Assembly (NCBI GenBank): GCA_026002265.1
Contig: BOBG01000037.1
Location: 1 to 17,324 of the forward strand
Source of the DNA: Spirochaetia bacterium
GTDB taxonomy: Bacteria > Spirochaetota > Spirochaetia > Treponematales > Breznakiellaceae
Length of the DNA: 17,324 nucleotides
Reading direction: 5' to 3'
The notes below the pieces were generated by a model. The model was not told where the DNA came from. It did no database searches and saw nothing but the letters and a program-made list of their open reading frames with translations. This document shows, one piece after another, positions 8,791-15,812 of the stretch (the first letter of the stretch is position 1; every line of letters begins with the position of its first letter). A program made the position numbers and the translations under genes.

Positions 8791-10299
8791 ATGGAAGAAA
8801 TGACAAGCAAGTACGCGCTTGAAATGATTGGTATATCTAAATCGTTCCCCGGTGTGCGTGCATTAAATAATGTAACGTTGAGGGTAAGACCCGGTACTGT
8901 TCATGCTCTGATGGGTGAAAACGGTGCGGGAAAATCCACATTGATGAAATGTCTGTTCGGTATATACAAAATGGATGAAGGCACGATCATCCTGAATAAT
9001 AAAGAACGGCAGTTTGCAAGTACCGCTGATGCAATGAACGCCGGTGTTTCGATGATACACCAAGAACTTTCTAATGTGCCGAAGCGTTCCGTGGCTCAAA
9101 ATCTGTGGCTTGGAAGGGAACCGCTCAACCATCTTCATTTAATTGATCATAAGAAAATGCTTGAAGATACCCGTAAACTTCTTGAGGGACTTAATTTTAA
9201 TATTAATCCTACGGCTACCATGGGAAACCTTTCGATCAGTCAGCAGCAGGGCTGTGAAATTGCGCGGGCCGTTTCTTACGATGCCACTATTATAGTGATG
9301 GACGAGCCGACTAGTTCACTGACCGAAAACGAAGTTGATCATCTCTTTTCTATAGTAAATAATTTGCGTGAAACCGGCGTTGCCATTATCTATATTTCTC
9401 ACAAAATGGAAGAGATTTTTCAAATTGCTGACGAAGTAACAGTAATGCGTGACGGTAATTATATTGGAACATATCCTATCACTGAAATTGATAATAATAA
9501 ATTGATCGCATTGATGGTGGGGCGGGATAATACGGAACGCTTTCCGCAGGTACATTCCCATATTGGGGAAGTAGTTTTGGACGTCCAAAACCTCACAGCT
9601 TCTAATCCGCGTTCTTTTAAAAATATTAGTTTTAAGCTCCATAAAGGTGAAATTTTAGGAATAGGCGGGCTTGTGGGAGCGCAGCGTACCGAATTGGTCG
9701 AGGCGGTTTTCGGTATACGGGGTATTTCCGAAGGTGCAATAACCGTAAAAGGCAAACAGCTCAATAAACTCACGCCGCAAAATGCCATTAAAGCCGGTAT
9801 CGGGCTTATAACCGAGGACCGGCGCGGATCCGGAATCTTTCCACTGCTTAATGTTACGACTAATACTACCATTGCTTCACTCGGTAATTATCTCAATCAA
9901 ATCGGACTTTTACGCCATGGCGATTTATATGCCAATGCTGAAAAATATAATAAACAGCTCCGTACAAAAACGCCGACCATGCAAACCCTTACCCAGAATC
10001 TCTCCGGCGGTAATCAGCAAAAAGTGATTTTAAGCCGGTGGCTTATGACATTGCCGGATATCCTGATCATGGATGAACCTACGCGCGGCATTGATGTAGG
10101 GGCTAAATTTGAAATTTATACAATTATGGCGGAATTAGCTGCCGAGGGAAAAGCCATCATTATGGTATCAAGCGAAATGCCGGAACTTATGGGTATGAGT
10201 CACCGCGTCATAGTACTCTGCAACGGCCGTTTAACCGGTGTTCTTGAAAAAGACAAAATCGAACAAGAAGCAATAATGCGCCTTGCGACACAATTTTGA
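8791..10299 (+). CDS. mglA: Sugar ABC transporter ATP-binding protein, double ATPase
   Basis: Cytoplasmic energy-coupling subunit with two ATPase cassettes, as in MglA/RbsA/XylG importers. Start set at ATG 8791 (502 aa): AAGG stands about 8 nt upstream, whereas ATG 8755 lies within the hairpin. ATG 8800 is also possible. Cassette 1: Walker A GENGAGKS (42-49), the atypical signature LSISQQQ, Walker B IIVMDEPTSSL. Cassette 2: a degenerate Walker A (GLVGAQRTE), a good signature LSGGNQQK, and Walker B ILIMDEPTRGID. A weakened second P-loop is usual in this family. It follows mglB after a short gap, but its partner permease lies 1.5 kb downstream, beyond rsgA. No terminator is visible directly after it. 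Confidence 0.93.
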   Translation: MEEMTSKYALEMIGISKSFPGVRALNNVTLRVRPGTVHALMGENGAGKSTLMKCLFGIYKMDEGTIILNNKERQFASTADAMNAGVSMIHQELSNVPKRSVAQNLWLGREPLNHLHLIDHKKMLEDTRKLLEGLNFNINPTATMGNLSISQQQGCEIARAVSYDATIIVMDEPTSSLTENEVDHLFSIVNNLRETGVAIIYISHKMEEIFQIADEVTVMRDGNYIGTYPITEIDNNKLIALMVGRDNTERFPQVHSHIGEVVLDVQNLTASNPRSFKNISFKLHKGEILGIGGLVGAQRTELVEAVFGIRGISEGAITVKGKQLNKLTPQNAIKAGIGLITEDRRGSGIFPLLNVTTNTTIASLGNYLNQIGLLRHGDLYANAEKYNKQLRTKTPTMQTLTQNLSGGNQQKVILSRWLMTLPDILIMDEPTRGIDVGAKFEIYTIMAELAAEGKAIIMVSSEMPELMGMSHRVIVLCNGRLTGVLEKDKIEQEAIMRLATQF

Positions 10300-10373
10300 T
10301 TATACTTAAGGATATTATAGTAGTTTTGTGTGGTCCGTCTGGGGGCGTTGAAATTATTGAAAATCAGTAGTAC

Positions 10374-10401
10374 TTGACATTTTTTCATTCTGTGATAAAA
10401 T
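10374..10401 (+). promoter_or_regulatory. Strong sigma-70-like promoter for the leader ORF and rsgA
   Basis: Perfect -35 TTGACA (10374-10379), 16-bp spacer, TAAAAT (10396-10401, 5 of 6 matches) with an extended -10 TG at 10393-10394. This is the best promoter match in the window. Transcription would begin near 10408, about 36 nt before the leader ORF and 143 nt before rsgA. It gives rsgA independent transcription although it lies inside the importer cluster. Confidence 0.75.
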
Positions 10402-10443
10402 ATTTTAAATTAAAAACAAATTTTTTTAACAGGAGGTGCGATT

Positions 10444-10482
10444 ATGATTGCGTATACAAATAAAGAGGTTATTTCCATTTAG
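10444..10482 (+). CDS. 12-codon putative leader peptide upstream of rsgA
   Basis: MIAYTNKEVISI and a TAG stop. Support: a perfect, long SD AGGAGGTG (10431-10438) 5 nt before the ATG, and a strong promoter about 40 bp upstream; this ribosome site is better than the one of rsgA itself. It is not similar to any protein I know and is too short to judge by composition. It has no obvious run of one regulatory amino acid, so attenuation of the biosynthetic-operon type is not indicated. It may act through ribosome occupancy: its stop codon sits at the edge of GGATCGCAT (10482-10490), which recurs at the rsgA start (10544-10552). Confidence 0.5.
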   Translation: MIAYTNKEVISI

Positions 10483-10552
10483 GATCGCATACTTTCTGTT
10501 TCCTGAACACAAAATATGCGGTATATTCTTAAACCTTAACAAGGGATCGCAT
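10482..10552 (+). promoter_or_regulatory. rsgA leader with two competing pairings
   Basis: CGCATA (10486-10491) is complementary to TATGCG (10515-10520) across a 23-nt loop. A second CGCAT (10548-10552), which includes the first two bases of the rsgA start codon, can pair with the same ATGCG segment. The two pairings exclude each other. The stems are only 5-6 bp, so this is suggestive rather than established. The remainder of the gap from 10300 to 10373 shows no other recognisable element. Confidence 0.35.
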
Positions 10553-11639
10553 GTTTAATCTTACTCAATATGGTTTTGCCCGCGGTACTACCGAAGACAT
10601 GGCAAAATTCCAGAATAGCGCGGACGCTGAAAAGCTAATCCCCGGACGGGTGATAGAAATGCAGCGTGAATTATACAAACTTGTCTCCGAATATGGCGAA
10701 GTTCCGGCAAAATTGCCGGGGGCCTTTTATCACGGAGCGCAGGCACGGGAAGACTTCCCTGCAGTGGGGGATTTTGTGCTGTTTTCGTACAACAGTACAG
10801 GTAATTCGCTTATTTCGCAGGTTTTGCCGCGGCGATCAAAGTTCTCGCGGGCCGATTTTTCGGGCCATAAAGTGGGCTATGCAAAAAATATCGTTGAACA
10901 GATCGTCGCCTCCAATTTCGATTATGTGTTTATTTTATGTTCGCTGAACTATGACTTTAGCCCGGCGCGTATCGGCCGTTATCTGTCGGCGTCATGGCAA
11001 AGCGGAGGTTTTCCGGTAGTTGTACTGACCAAGGCCGATCTTGTACCGGACTATACGGAACAGGTAGAGACAGTACAGGCTATGGCGCACGAAATACCGG
11101 TAATTGCGGTAAGCAGTAAAACTACTCTGGGCCTCATGGAGCTTGCACCGTTTCTGGAACCGGGAAAAACCATCGTGTTTCTCGGTTCTTCAGGCGTGGG
11201 TAAGTCGTCGCTTTTAAATGCGCTGGCCGGAGAAACCGTTATGGAAGTTAAAGGCATACGCGAAGACGACAGCAAAGGACGGCATACCACAACGCACCGT
11301 CAGCTTGTCATGCTGAACACCGGCGCAATGGTTATTGATACGCCGGGAATGAGGGAACTGGGCCTCTGGAATGCCGAAGAAGGTATACATCTTTCGTTTG
11401 CCGGAGTTGAAGAACTGATAGAGCGCTGCCGTTTTTCAAACTGCACGCACCAGAGCGAGCTGGGCTGTGCGGTACAAGCTGCGCTGGAAGACGGCTCGCT
11501 GTTACCGGAACAGTGGAAACGCTATAATCAGCAAAAAAACGAAGCGGCCTATGTTGAAAGCAAGTCTGCTTTTTTGCGGGAAAAAGCCCTGCGGCAAAAA
11601 TCCATAGCACGCTACAACCGGAGTAAAATGCAAAACTAA
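10551..11639 (+). CDS. rsgA: Ribosome small subunit-dependent GTPase A (RsgA/YjeQ family)
   Basis: Circularly permuted GTPase that acts in late 30S maturation. Over 362 residues the order is an N-terminal OB-type region (about 1-110, with PGRVIE and REDFPAVGDFV), then G4 TKAD (160-163), G1 GSSGVGKSS (212-220), the T-rich switch GRHTTTHR, and G3 DTPG (263-266), followed by the zinc knuckle CRFSNCTH...GC. G4 before G1 is diagnostic of the family. The extra N-terminal ~40 residues (MFNLTQYGF...) match the longer form of RsgA often found as a second paralogue in Firmicutes and others. SD AAGGGA ends 5 nt before the ATG. It has its own promoter and terminator, and its position between mglA and mglC is functionally unrelated to either. 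Confidence 0.93.
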   Translation: MFNLTQYGFARGTTEDMAKFQNSADAEKLIPGRVIEMQRELYKLVSEYGEVPAKLPGAFYHGAQAREDFPAVGDFVLFSYNSTGNSLISQVLPRRSKFSRADFSGHKVGYAKNIVEQIVASNFDYVFILCSLNYDFSPARIGRYLSASWQSGGFPVVVLTKADLVPDYTEQVETVQAMAHEIPVIAVSSKTTLGLMELAPFLEPGKTIVFLGSSGVGKSSLLNALAGETVMEVKGIREDDSKGRHTTTHRQLVMLNTGAMVIDTPGMRELGLWNAEEGIHLSFAGVEELIERCRFSNCTHQSELGCAVQAALEDGSLLPEQWKRYNQQKNEAAYVESKSAFLREKALRQKSIARYNRSKMQN

Positions 11640-11735
11640 ACGGACAGATTGAAGGTATGGAACAGGCGGGTAACAGGCGATACCTGTGTTGTATATTTTG
11701 CTCATGTATAGGGAGGTGATCTACAAAGTACGATG

Positions 11736-11780
11736 GTCCACAGATTACACGGAAAATCAGCGTAATCAGCGGACTTTTTT
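11736..11780 (+). terminator. Rho-independent terminator after rsgA
   Basis: GTCCACAGATTAC (11736-11748) pairs with GTAATCAGCGGAC (11762-11774): 11 of 13 pairs, 13-nt loop, directly followed by TTTTTT (11775-11780). It lies about 96 bp after the rsgA stop and 56 bp before mglC, so it would separate mglC from upstream transcription. The arms resemble the GTCCACGAAT / ATCCGTGGAC-type ends seen in the 139-bp repeat at the window's end, so the terminator may derive from a dispersed palindromic element. Confidence 0.7.
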
Positions 11781-11835
11781 ATATATCATACTATCTGGAT
11801 CACCCCCAAAAATAAATTATGAAAAGGATTATTTA

Positions 11836-12840
11836 ATGGAAGGAAAAAAAACGTTAATAACTGCTAAAGGATTACTGAGCAAGTACACAACTTTTGCCAC
11901 ATTTGTCGCGCTGGTATTTGTATTAGGTGTATTAACTAAGGGCAGTGCCTTGAGCTGGTCATCGATTAAAACGCTTATTATTGCCGAATCAGTGCGGGCA
12001 TTTGCCTCACTCGGCGTGGGTATGATCATTATCACATGGGGTATAGATCTTTCCATAGGTTATGTAGTGTGTTTGTGTTCATCTGTTGCCGCATCCTTTG
12101 CCCAAGTCCCCACCTATGAATCCGCATTATTTTTTGGTCACGACTTCCCGTTCTTTATGCCAATACTCGCCGGGGTTGCAGCAGGCGGCATTTTCGGCTG
12201 TCTCAACGGTGTACTAGTCGCTTACGGCAGGCTTCCGCCCTTTATTGCCACACTCGGCACCATGTCGCTCGCACGCGGCGTTCAGCTCATCTACACAAAA
12301 GCGCAGATTGTCGGCAGTCTAAAGCAGAGTTTCAAAAATATAGCCCAAAAATCCATCGGTCCGTCATTCTTTCAATTCCCATTATTGGGTATCTATGTGA
12401 TAGTTGCTGCCGTGCTGGTGTGGGTACTCCTCAAGCACACACGGAAAGGTACGAATTTTTATGCCATTGGAGGCAATCCCCAGGCAGCGCGTGTCTCCGG
12501 TATCAATGTTGAACGGGAGCTGGTCTCGGTGTATTTTATCGCCGGACTGCTCTACGGGGTTGCCGGTGTACTGCAAGCAAGCCGGCTTGGACTTGCTAAC
12601 GCATTGACTGCAAATGGTATGGAGCTTGACGCTATTGCTGCGGTTACCGTGGGAGGTATTTCCCAAACCGGTGGCGTGGGAACAGTCGGCGGCATGATAA
12701 TCGGTGTATTTACTATGGGGCTTATCAATTACGGTATGAGCTTCCTTTCCATTGATTCGTATTACCAGCTACTGGTCAAAGGCGCCATTATTATCGTAGC
12801 AGTATTCTTTGATATGAAGAAATATGCTCGGCGTGCCTAA
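11836..12840 (+). CDS. mglC: Sugar ABC transporter permease
   Basis: Inner-membrane channel subunit of the importer, branched-chain/ribose-type permease family. The frame is open from 11686, but the upstream part runs through the rsgA terminator. The ATG at 11836 has AAGGA (11824-11828) 7 nt upstream and gives 334 aa, essentially the MglC length. Hydrophobic helices run throughout. Family landmarks: GIDLSIGYVV, PPFIATLGTMSLARG, AIGGNPQAARVSGINV (the cytoplasmic loop contacting the ATPase), and AVTVGGISQTGGVGTVGG near the end. It must pair with MglA, yet a terminator lies between them; expression would need read-through or a local promoter. I find no convincing -35/-10 in the 56 bp between terminator and ATG. 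Confidence 0.92.
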   Translation: MEGKKTLITAKGLLSKYTTFATFVALVFVLGVLTKGSALSWSSIKTLIIAESVRAFASLGVGMIIITWGIDLSIGYVVCLCSSVAASFAQVPTYESALFFGHDFPFFMPILAGVAAGGIFGCLNGVLVAYGRLPPFIATLGTMSLARGVQLIYTKAQIVGSLKQSFKNIAQKSIGPSFFQFPLLGIYVIVAAVLVWVLLKHTRKGTNFYAIGGNPQAARVSGINVERELVSVYFIAGLLYGVAGVLQASRLGLANALTANGMELDAIAAVTVGGISQTGGVGTVGGMIIGVFTMGLINYGMSFLSIDSYYQLLVKGAIIIVAVFFDMKKYARRA

Positions 12841-12862
12841 GAGAGAAGTGAGGAAATAGAGT

Positions 12863-13162
12863 AGGGATTGGTTATTTTGACAGGCTCAATAGCCGGATAT
12901 TTTCAGGGATTGTATCAGAATTTCTGGGAATCTTGATTAGATTTTCAGGGATTGTATCAGAATTTTCAGGAATTTTGGTTAGATTTTCAGGGATATAGAT
13001 TAGATTCACGGGAACCGGAGTCATATTTCCAGGAATATGGGTTACATTTCCGGGGATATACATGAAATTTCCGGGAATTTTGATTACATTTTCAGGAATA
13101 TAGATTAGATTTTCAGGGATTGGTTATTTCAACAGGCTCAAAAACCGGATATTTCCGGGAAT
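12863..13162. repeat. Array of 21-bp units in exact phase upstream of the dehydrogenase operon
   Basis: The word (A/G/C)GGGA(T/A)-like core recurs at 12863, 12905, 12926, 12947, 12968, 12989, 13010, 13031, 13052, 13073, 13094, 13115 and 13157. All intervals are 21 or 42 bp, with no indel over 294 bp. A typical unit reads TTTTCAGGGATATAGATTAGA, and many units centre on a TTCCnGGAA-like quasi-palindrome (TTCCAGGAA near 13028, TTCCGGGAA near 13070 and 13154). The two off-core positions (12884, 13136) both carry GCTCAA. This fills the 344-bp gap between mglC and the dehydrogenase gene. Unit sequences vary and there are no spacers, so it is not CRISPR. On the minus strand it reads as heptapeptides IP(E/G)Nxxx. 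Function unknown. Confidence 0.85.
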
Positions 13163-13184
13163 TAACTATAATAAGGAAAAAAAT

Positions 13185-14246
13185 ATGGAAGGAACAATGA
13201 AAGCGGCCTATTTACCCGGTAACAGTACGGTTTTATATAAAGATGTACCAATTCCAACGCCGGGTCATGGACAGGTGCTTGTTAGAATGAAGGCATCAAC
13301 AATTTGCGGCAGTGACATTCGCGCCATTTACCGTGAGCATGTGGGTAAAGGACCGGAGGGCTATCAGGGTGTAATCGCCGGACACGAACCATGTGGGCAA
13401 GTGGTGGAAGAAGGCCCCGGCATCAGACGCTTCAAAAAAGATTCACGCGTGATTGTATACCACATCTCCGGGTGCGGCGTATGTCACGACTGTAGAATGG
13501 GTTACATGATCTCTTGTTCATCTCCCCTGCGTGCAGCTTATGGCTGGCAGAGAGACGGGGGTATGGCCGAATATGTGCTGTGCGATGAAAAGGACTTGGT
13601 GGAACTTCCTGATGAATTGACCTATGCAGACGGCGCGCAGGTTGCCTGCGGTTTTGGTACGGTCTACGAAGCCATAAAAAAAGTGGGTGTATCCGGTGAA
13701 CATTCAGTATTAGTCGTGGGTTTGGGCCCTGTGGGACTGGCAACACTTATGCTGTGCCGGGCAATGGGTGCTCAAAAATGTTACGGGATCGAAGGGAATC
13801 CGGTCCGGCTTGAATTGTCACAGAAGCTGGGACTTGCCGATAAGGTCTTCATTCCAAGCAAGGATACTGTACAGGAAATATTGAATTTAACCGGAGGACA
13901 TGGCGTTGAACGTGCATTTGATACTTCCGGAAGCGATAAAGGACGCCTGAGTGCAATTCGCGCCACGAGGCAATGGGGAAAAATTGCTTTTGTAGGTGAA
14001 GGCGGCACGGTGGGTTTCAGCCCAAGTCCTGAGATAATACACCCGCAAAAGACTATATACGGCAGTTGGGTTACGAGTATCTGGCTCATGGAAGACCTCG
14101 TGGAAGAGCTGGTCCGCTGGAATTTGCACCCGGAAACATTGATCACCCATAGATTTCCGCTCGAAAAGGCCGATGAAGCGTACAAGCTCATGTCGGAAGG
14201 AAACTGTGGTAAAGTGGCTGTGTGCTTTGACGAAGAGCTAAAATAG
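13185..14246 (+). CDS. Zinc-dependent alcohol/polyol dehydrogenase (medium-chain family)
   Basis: Cytoplasmic NAD(P)-dependent oxidoreductase, 353 aa, the usual length. Catalytic zinc ligands Cys41 (ICGSD), His67-Glu68 (GHEP) and probably Cys155 (ACGFG); structural zinc cysteines at 97, 100, 103 and 111 (CGVCHDC...C), all four present. The Rossmann motif GLGPVG is at 179-184, followed by an acidic residue in GIEGN, which suggests NAD. The overall pattern is like sorbitol/threonine dehydrogenases, so a sugar alcohol or related secondary alcohol is plausible; the exact substrate cannot be read. Start at ATG 13185 (AAGGA 7 nt upstream); ATG 13197, also with a GGAAGGA upstream, is a second candidate. 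First gene of a pair with the aldo/keto reductase, behind the 21-bp array. Confidence 0.92.
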   Translation: MEGTMKAAYLPGNSTVLYKDVPIPTPGHGQVLVRMKASTICGSDIRAIYREHVGKGPEGYQGVIAGHEPCGQVVEEGPGIRRFKKDSRVIVYHISGCGVCHDCRMGYMISCSSPLRAAYGWQRDGGMAEYVLCDEKDLVELPDELTYADGAQVACGFGTVYEAIKKVGVSGEHSVLVVGLGPVGLATLMLCRAMGAQKCYGIEGNPVRLELSQKLGLADKVFIPSKDTVQEILNLTGGHGVERAFDTSGSDKGRLSAIRATRQWGKIAFVGEGGTVGFSPSPEIIHPQKTIYGSWVTSIWLMEDLVEELVRWNLHPETLITHRFPLEKADEAYKLMSEGNCGKVAVCFDEELK

Positions 14247-14256
14247 GGGGTGTGCG

Positions 14257-15246
14257 GTGATACAAATTGATCCAGATCCGGTACCGACCTTCAGATTGGC
14301 ATCCGGTGAAAAAATACCTTGCATTGGTATGGGGACTTTCGGCTCTGACAAGTATGCGCCGGATGAAGTATCCAAAGCTGTTGCCGGCGCCATCCAGTGG
14401 GGTTACCGGCTTTTTGATTGCGCTTCAGTGTACGGTAACGAGGTGCGTATAGGTGAAGTGTTTGCTAAAGCTTTCAAAGAAAAGATCGTACGGCGCGATG
14501 AGCTTTTTATCATTTCAAAAGTATGGAACGATATGCATGGGCGCGGCGATGTGCTGCTCTCGCTTGCAAAAACCTTAAAGGATTTACAGTTAGACTATGT
14601 CGATGCGTATCTTGTGCATTGGCCCTTTCCCAATTACCATGAACCGGGGTGTGCAGGCGATGCCCGTAATCCCAATTCTGTACCTTTTTCACCGGAACGT
14701 TTTCTTGAAACATGGGCGCAAATGGAACGCGCCAAGGATGCCGGGCTGGTCCGCTCTATCGGTATGTCGAATATGACGGTCCATAAATTGGAAACGCTAC
14801 TGCCGCATTGCCGTATTGCACCAGCATTAGTGGAAATGGAATTGCACCCGAGTTTTCAACAGCCGGAGTTGTTTAATTATTGTGTCAAGCGCGGTATTCA
14901 GCCCATAGGCTATTGTCCCATAGGTTCGCCGAACCGGCCGGAACGGGATAAGGCGCCGGAAGATGTGATTGATACTGAAATGCCGGAAGTGCTTTCGATT
15001 GCACAGTCCCACGGGATTCATCCGGCTCTCGTATGCATTAAATGGGCAGTACAGCGTGGGCATATTCCGATTCCGTTTTCTGTACATGAAAAAAACTATC
15101 AGGCTAATCTTCAGGCTGTTCTCGAAGATCCGCTCACTGACGGGGAAATGCAAGCTCTTGCACAGGCTGATAAAAAGTGCCGACTCATCAAGGGGCAAGT
15201 CTTTTTGTGGGAAGGGGCGGCCGGCTGGCAGGCATTGTGGGACTAG
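14257..15246 (+). CDS. Aldo/keto reductase
   Basis: NADPH-type carbonyl reductase on a TIM barrel, 329 aa. The catalytic tetrad is intact: Asp54 and Tyr59 (FDCASVYGNE), Lys88 (ISKVW) and His121 (LVHWPFP). Other landmarks: IGMGTFG near the start, RSIGMSNM, and ALVEMELHPSFQQ. It resembles xylose/aldose reductases of AKR1-4 type more than the shorter bacterial ones. The start is GTG at 14257, with AGGGGG (14245-14250) as SD; this site overlaps the dehydrogenase TAG stop and the gap is 10 bp, so the two genes are very likely co-transcribed and coupled. Together they could form a redox pair (aldose to alditol to ketose), an inference from family and context only. No clear terminator follows. Confidence 0.92.
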   Translation: MIQIDPDPVPTFRLASGEKIPCIGMGTFGSDKYAPDEVSKAVAGAIQWGYRLFDCASVYGNEVRIGEVFAKAFKEKIVRRDELFIISKVWNDMHGRGDVLLSLAKTLKDLQLDYVDAYLVHWPFPNYHEPGCAGDARNPNSVPFSPERFLETWAQMERAKDAGLVRSIGMSNMTVHKLETLLPHCRIAPALVEMELHPSFQQPELFNYCVKRGIQPIGYCPIGSPNRPERDKAPEDVIDTEMPEVLSIAQSHGIHPALVCIKWAVQRGHIPIPFSVHEKNYQANLQAVLEDPLTDGEMQALAQADKKCRLIKGQVFLWEGAAGWQALWD

Positions 15247-15254
15247 GTTGAATC

Positions 15255-15293
15255 GGTTCACGATATGCTTCTTCACTACAGCGACCGTGAACC
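15255..15293. other. Inverted repeat GGTTCACG/CGTGAACC in the convergent gap
   Basis: A perfect 8-bp inverted repeat (15255-15262 with 15286-15293) with a 23-nt loop lies just after the aldo/keto reductase stop. No T-run follows in either direction, so a terminator is possible but unproven. The rest of the 143-bp gap to the fliJ stop shows nothing recognisable. Confidence 0.3.
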
Positions 15294-15389
15294 TCCCAAG
15301 TCTAAAGGTCTGAATGATGTTGTCAATATTTTCGGCATCTCCATTAATTGCTTACTTTATTCTGGATAACGCTGAAGGATAATTATTAT

Positions 15390-15812
15390 TTACGGAAGTT
15401 TTGGGCGGAAAAGATCGTCAAGTGTCTTTGTATCTTCATCAAGCTGGAATTTCCGGTATTCGATTTCCCTTGTTTCCCGGACCTTGTCGAGAACCTTCCG
15501 GTCACAGGACGCGTCTTGCAATTCGTCACGGGCCTCTTCTACTTTTTCCTCTGCACCAGTTATTTCTTTTAGCAGCCGAGTTTTGGTATAGGCAAGGCGC
15601 TGCTGGTAACGGTCGTAGGTGAGAATATCAGCGGCTTCAAAACCAGAGGAAAAGTGATCGGCAATCCGGGTGCGTTCCTGTTCAAGCGCTTCAACCTGAT
15701 GTTCAAGCAAGGATAACGCTCCAATCGCTTGACCCAGTGCAATTTTACACTCCTGCTCCCGGTGCACACGAATATCTAAAGCTTTTTGCAGATTAAAGCT
15801 GAATTTTTTCAT
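15390..15812 (-). CDS. fliJ: Flagellar export chaperone/regulator FliJ
   Basis: Small coiled-coil component of the flagellar type III export ATPase complex, partner of FliI and FlhA. 140 aa (family about 145). Start at ATG 15812 (MKKFSFNLQKALDIR), as in FliJ proteins, rather than the longer frame from 15839; AGGA sits about 7 nt upstream. Almost the whole sequence is charged, heptad-like helix, with the typical C-terminal end EIEYRKFQLDEDTKTLDDL. Membership rests on this pattern rather than on catalytic motifs, since FliJ is poorly conserved. Its ATG overlaps the holA TGA stop (ATGA), indicating translational coupling. It is separated here from fliI and fliH, which are not in the window. Confidence 0.72.
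   Translation of the reverse strand: MKKFSFNLQKALDIRVHREQECKIALGQAIGALSLLEHQVEALEQERTRIADHFSSGFEAADILTYDRYQQRLAYTKTRLLKEITGAEEKVEEARDELQDASCDRKVLDKVRETREIEYRKFQLDEDTKTLDDLFRPKLP

Noticed and set aside
11709..11762. GGGAGGTGAT followed by a 9-codon frame (MVHRLHGKSA) before mglC, as a second leader peptide
   Set aside because: The spacing from SD to ATG is too long (about 16 nt) and the frame lies wholly within the terminator stem.
11686..11835. Upstream extension of the mglC frame (50 codons)
   Set aside because: Runs through the rsgA terminator; the ATG at 11836 has a good SD and gives the normal permease length.
10300..11835. rsgA block as a transposon or integron cassette
   Set aside because: No terminal inverted repeats, target-site duplication, recombinase or attachment site could be found around it.
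13167..13172. TATAAT as a stand-alone promoter for the dehydrogenase gene
   Set aside because: No -35 at a suitable distance, and the start would fall after the SD of the ATG at 13185. It is kept only as a hint for activator dependence and for the alternative ATG at 13197.
15265..15369. 34-codon frame (MLLHYSDREPPKSKG...) in the gap after the aldo/keto reductase
   Set aside because: No SD site, overlaps the inverted repeat, and resembles nothing I recognise; not enough to call a gene.
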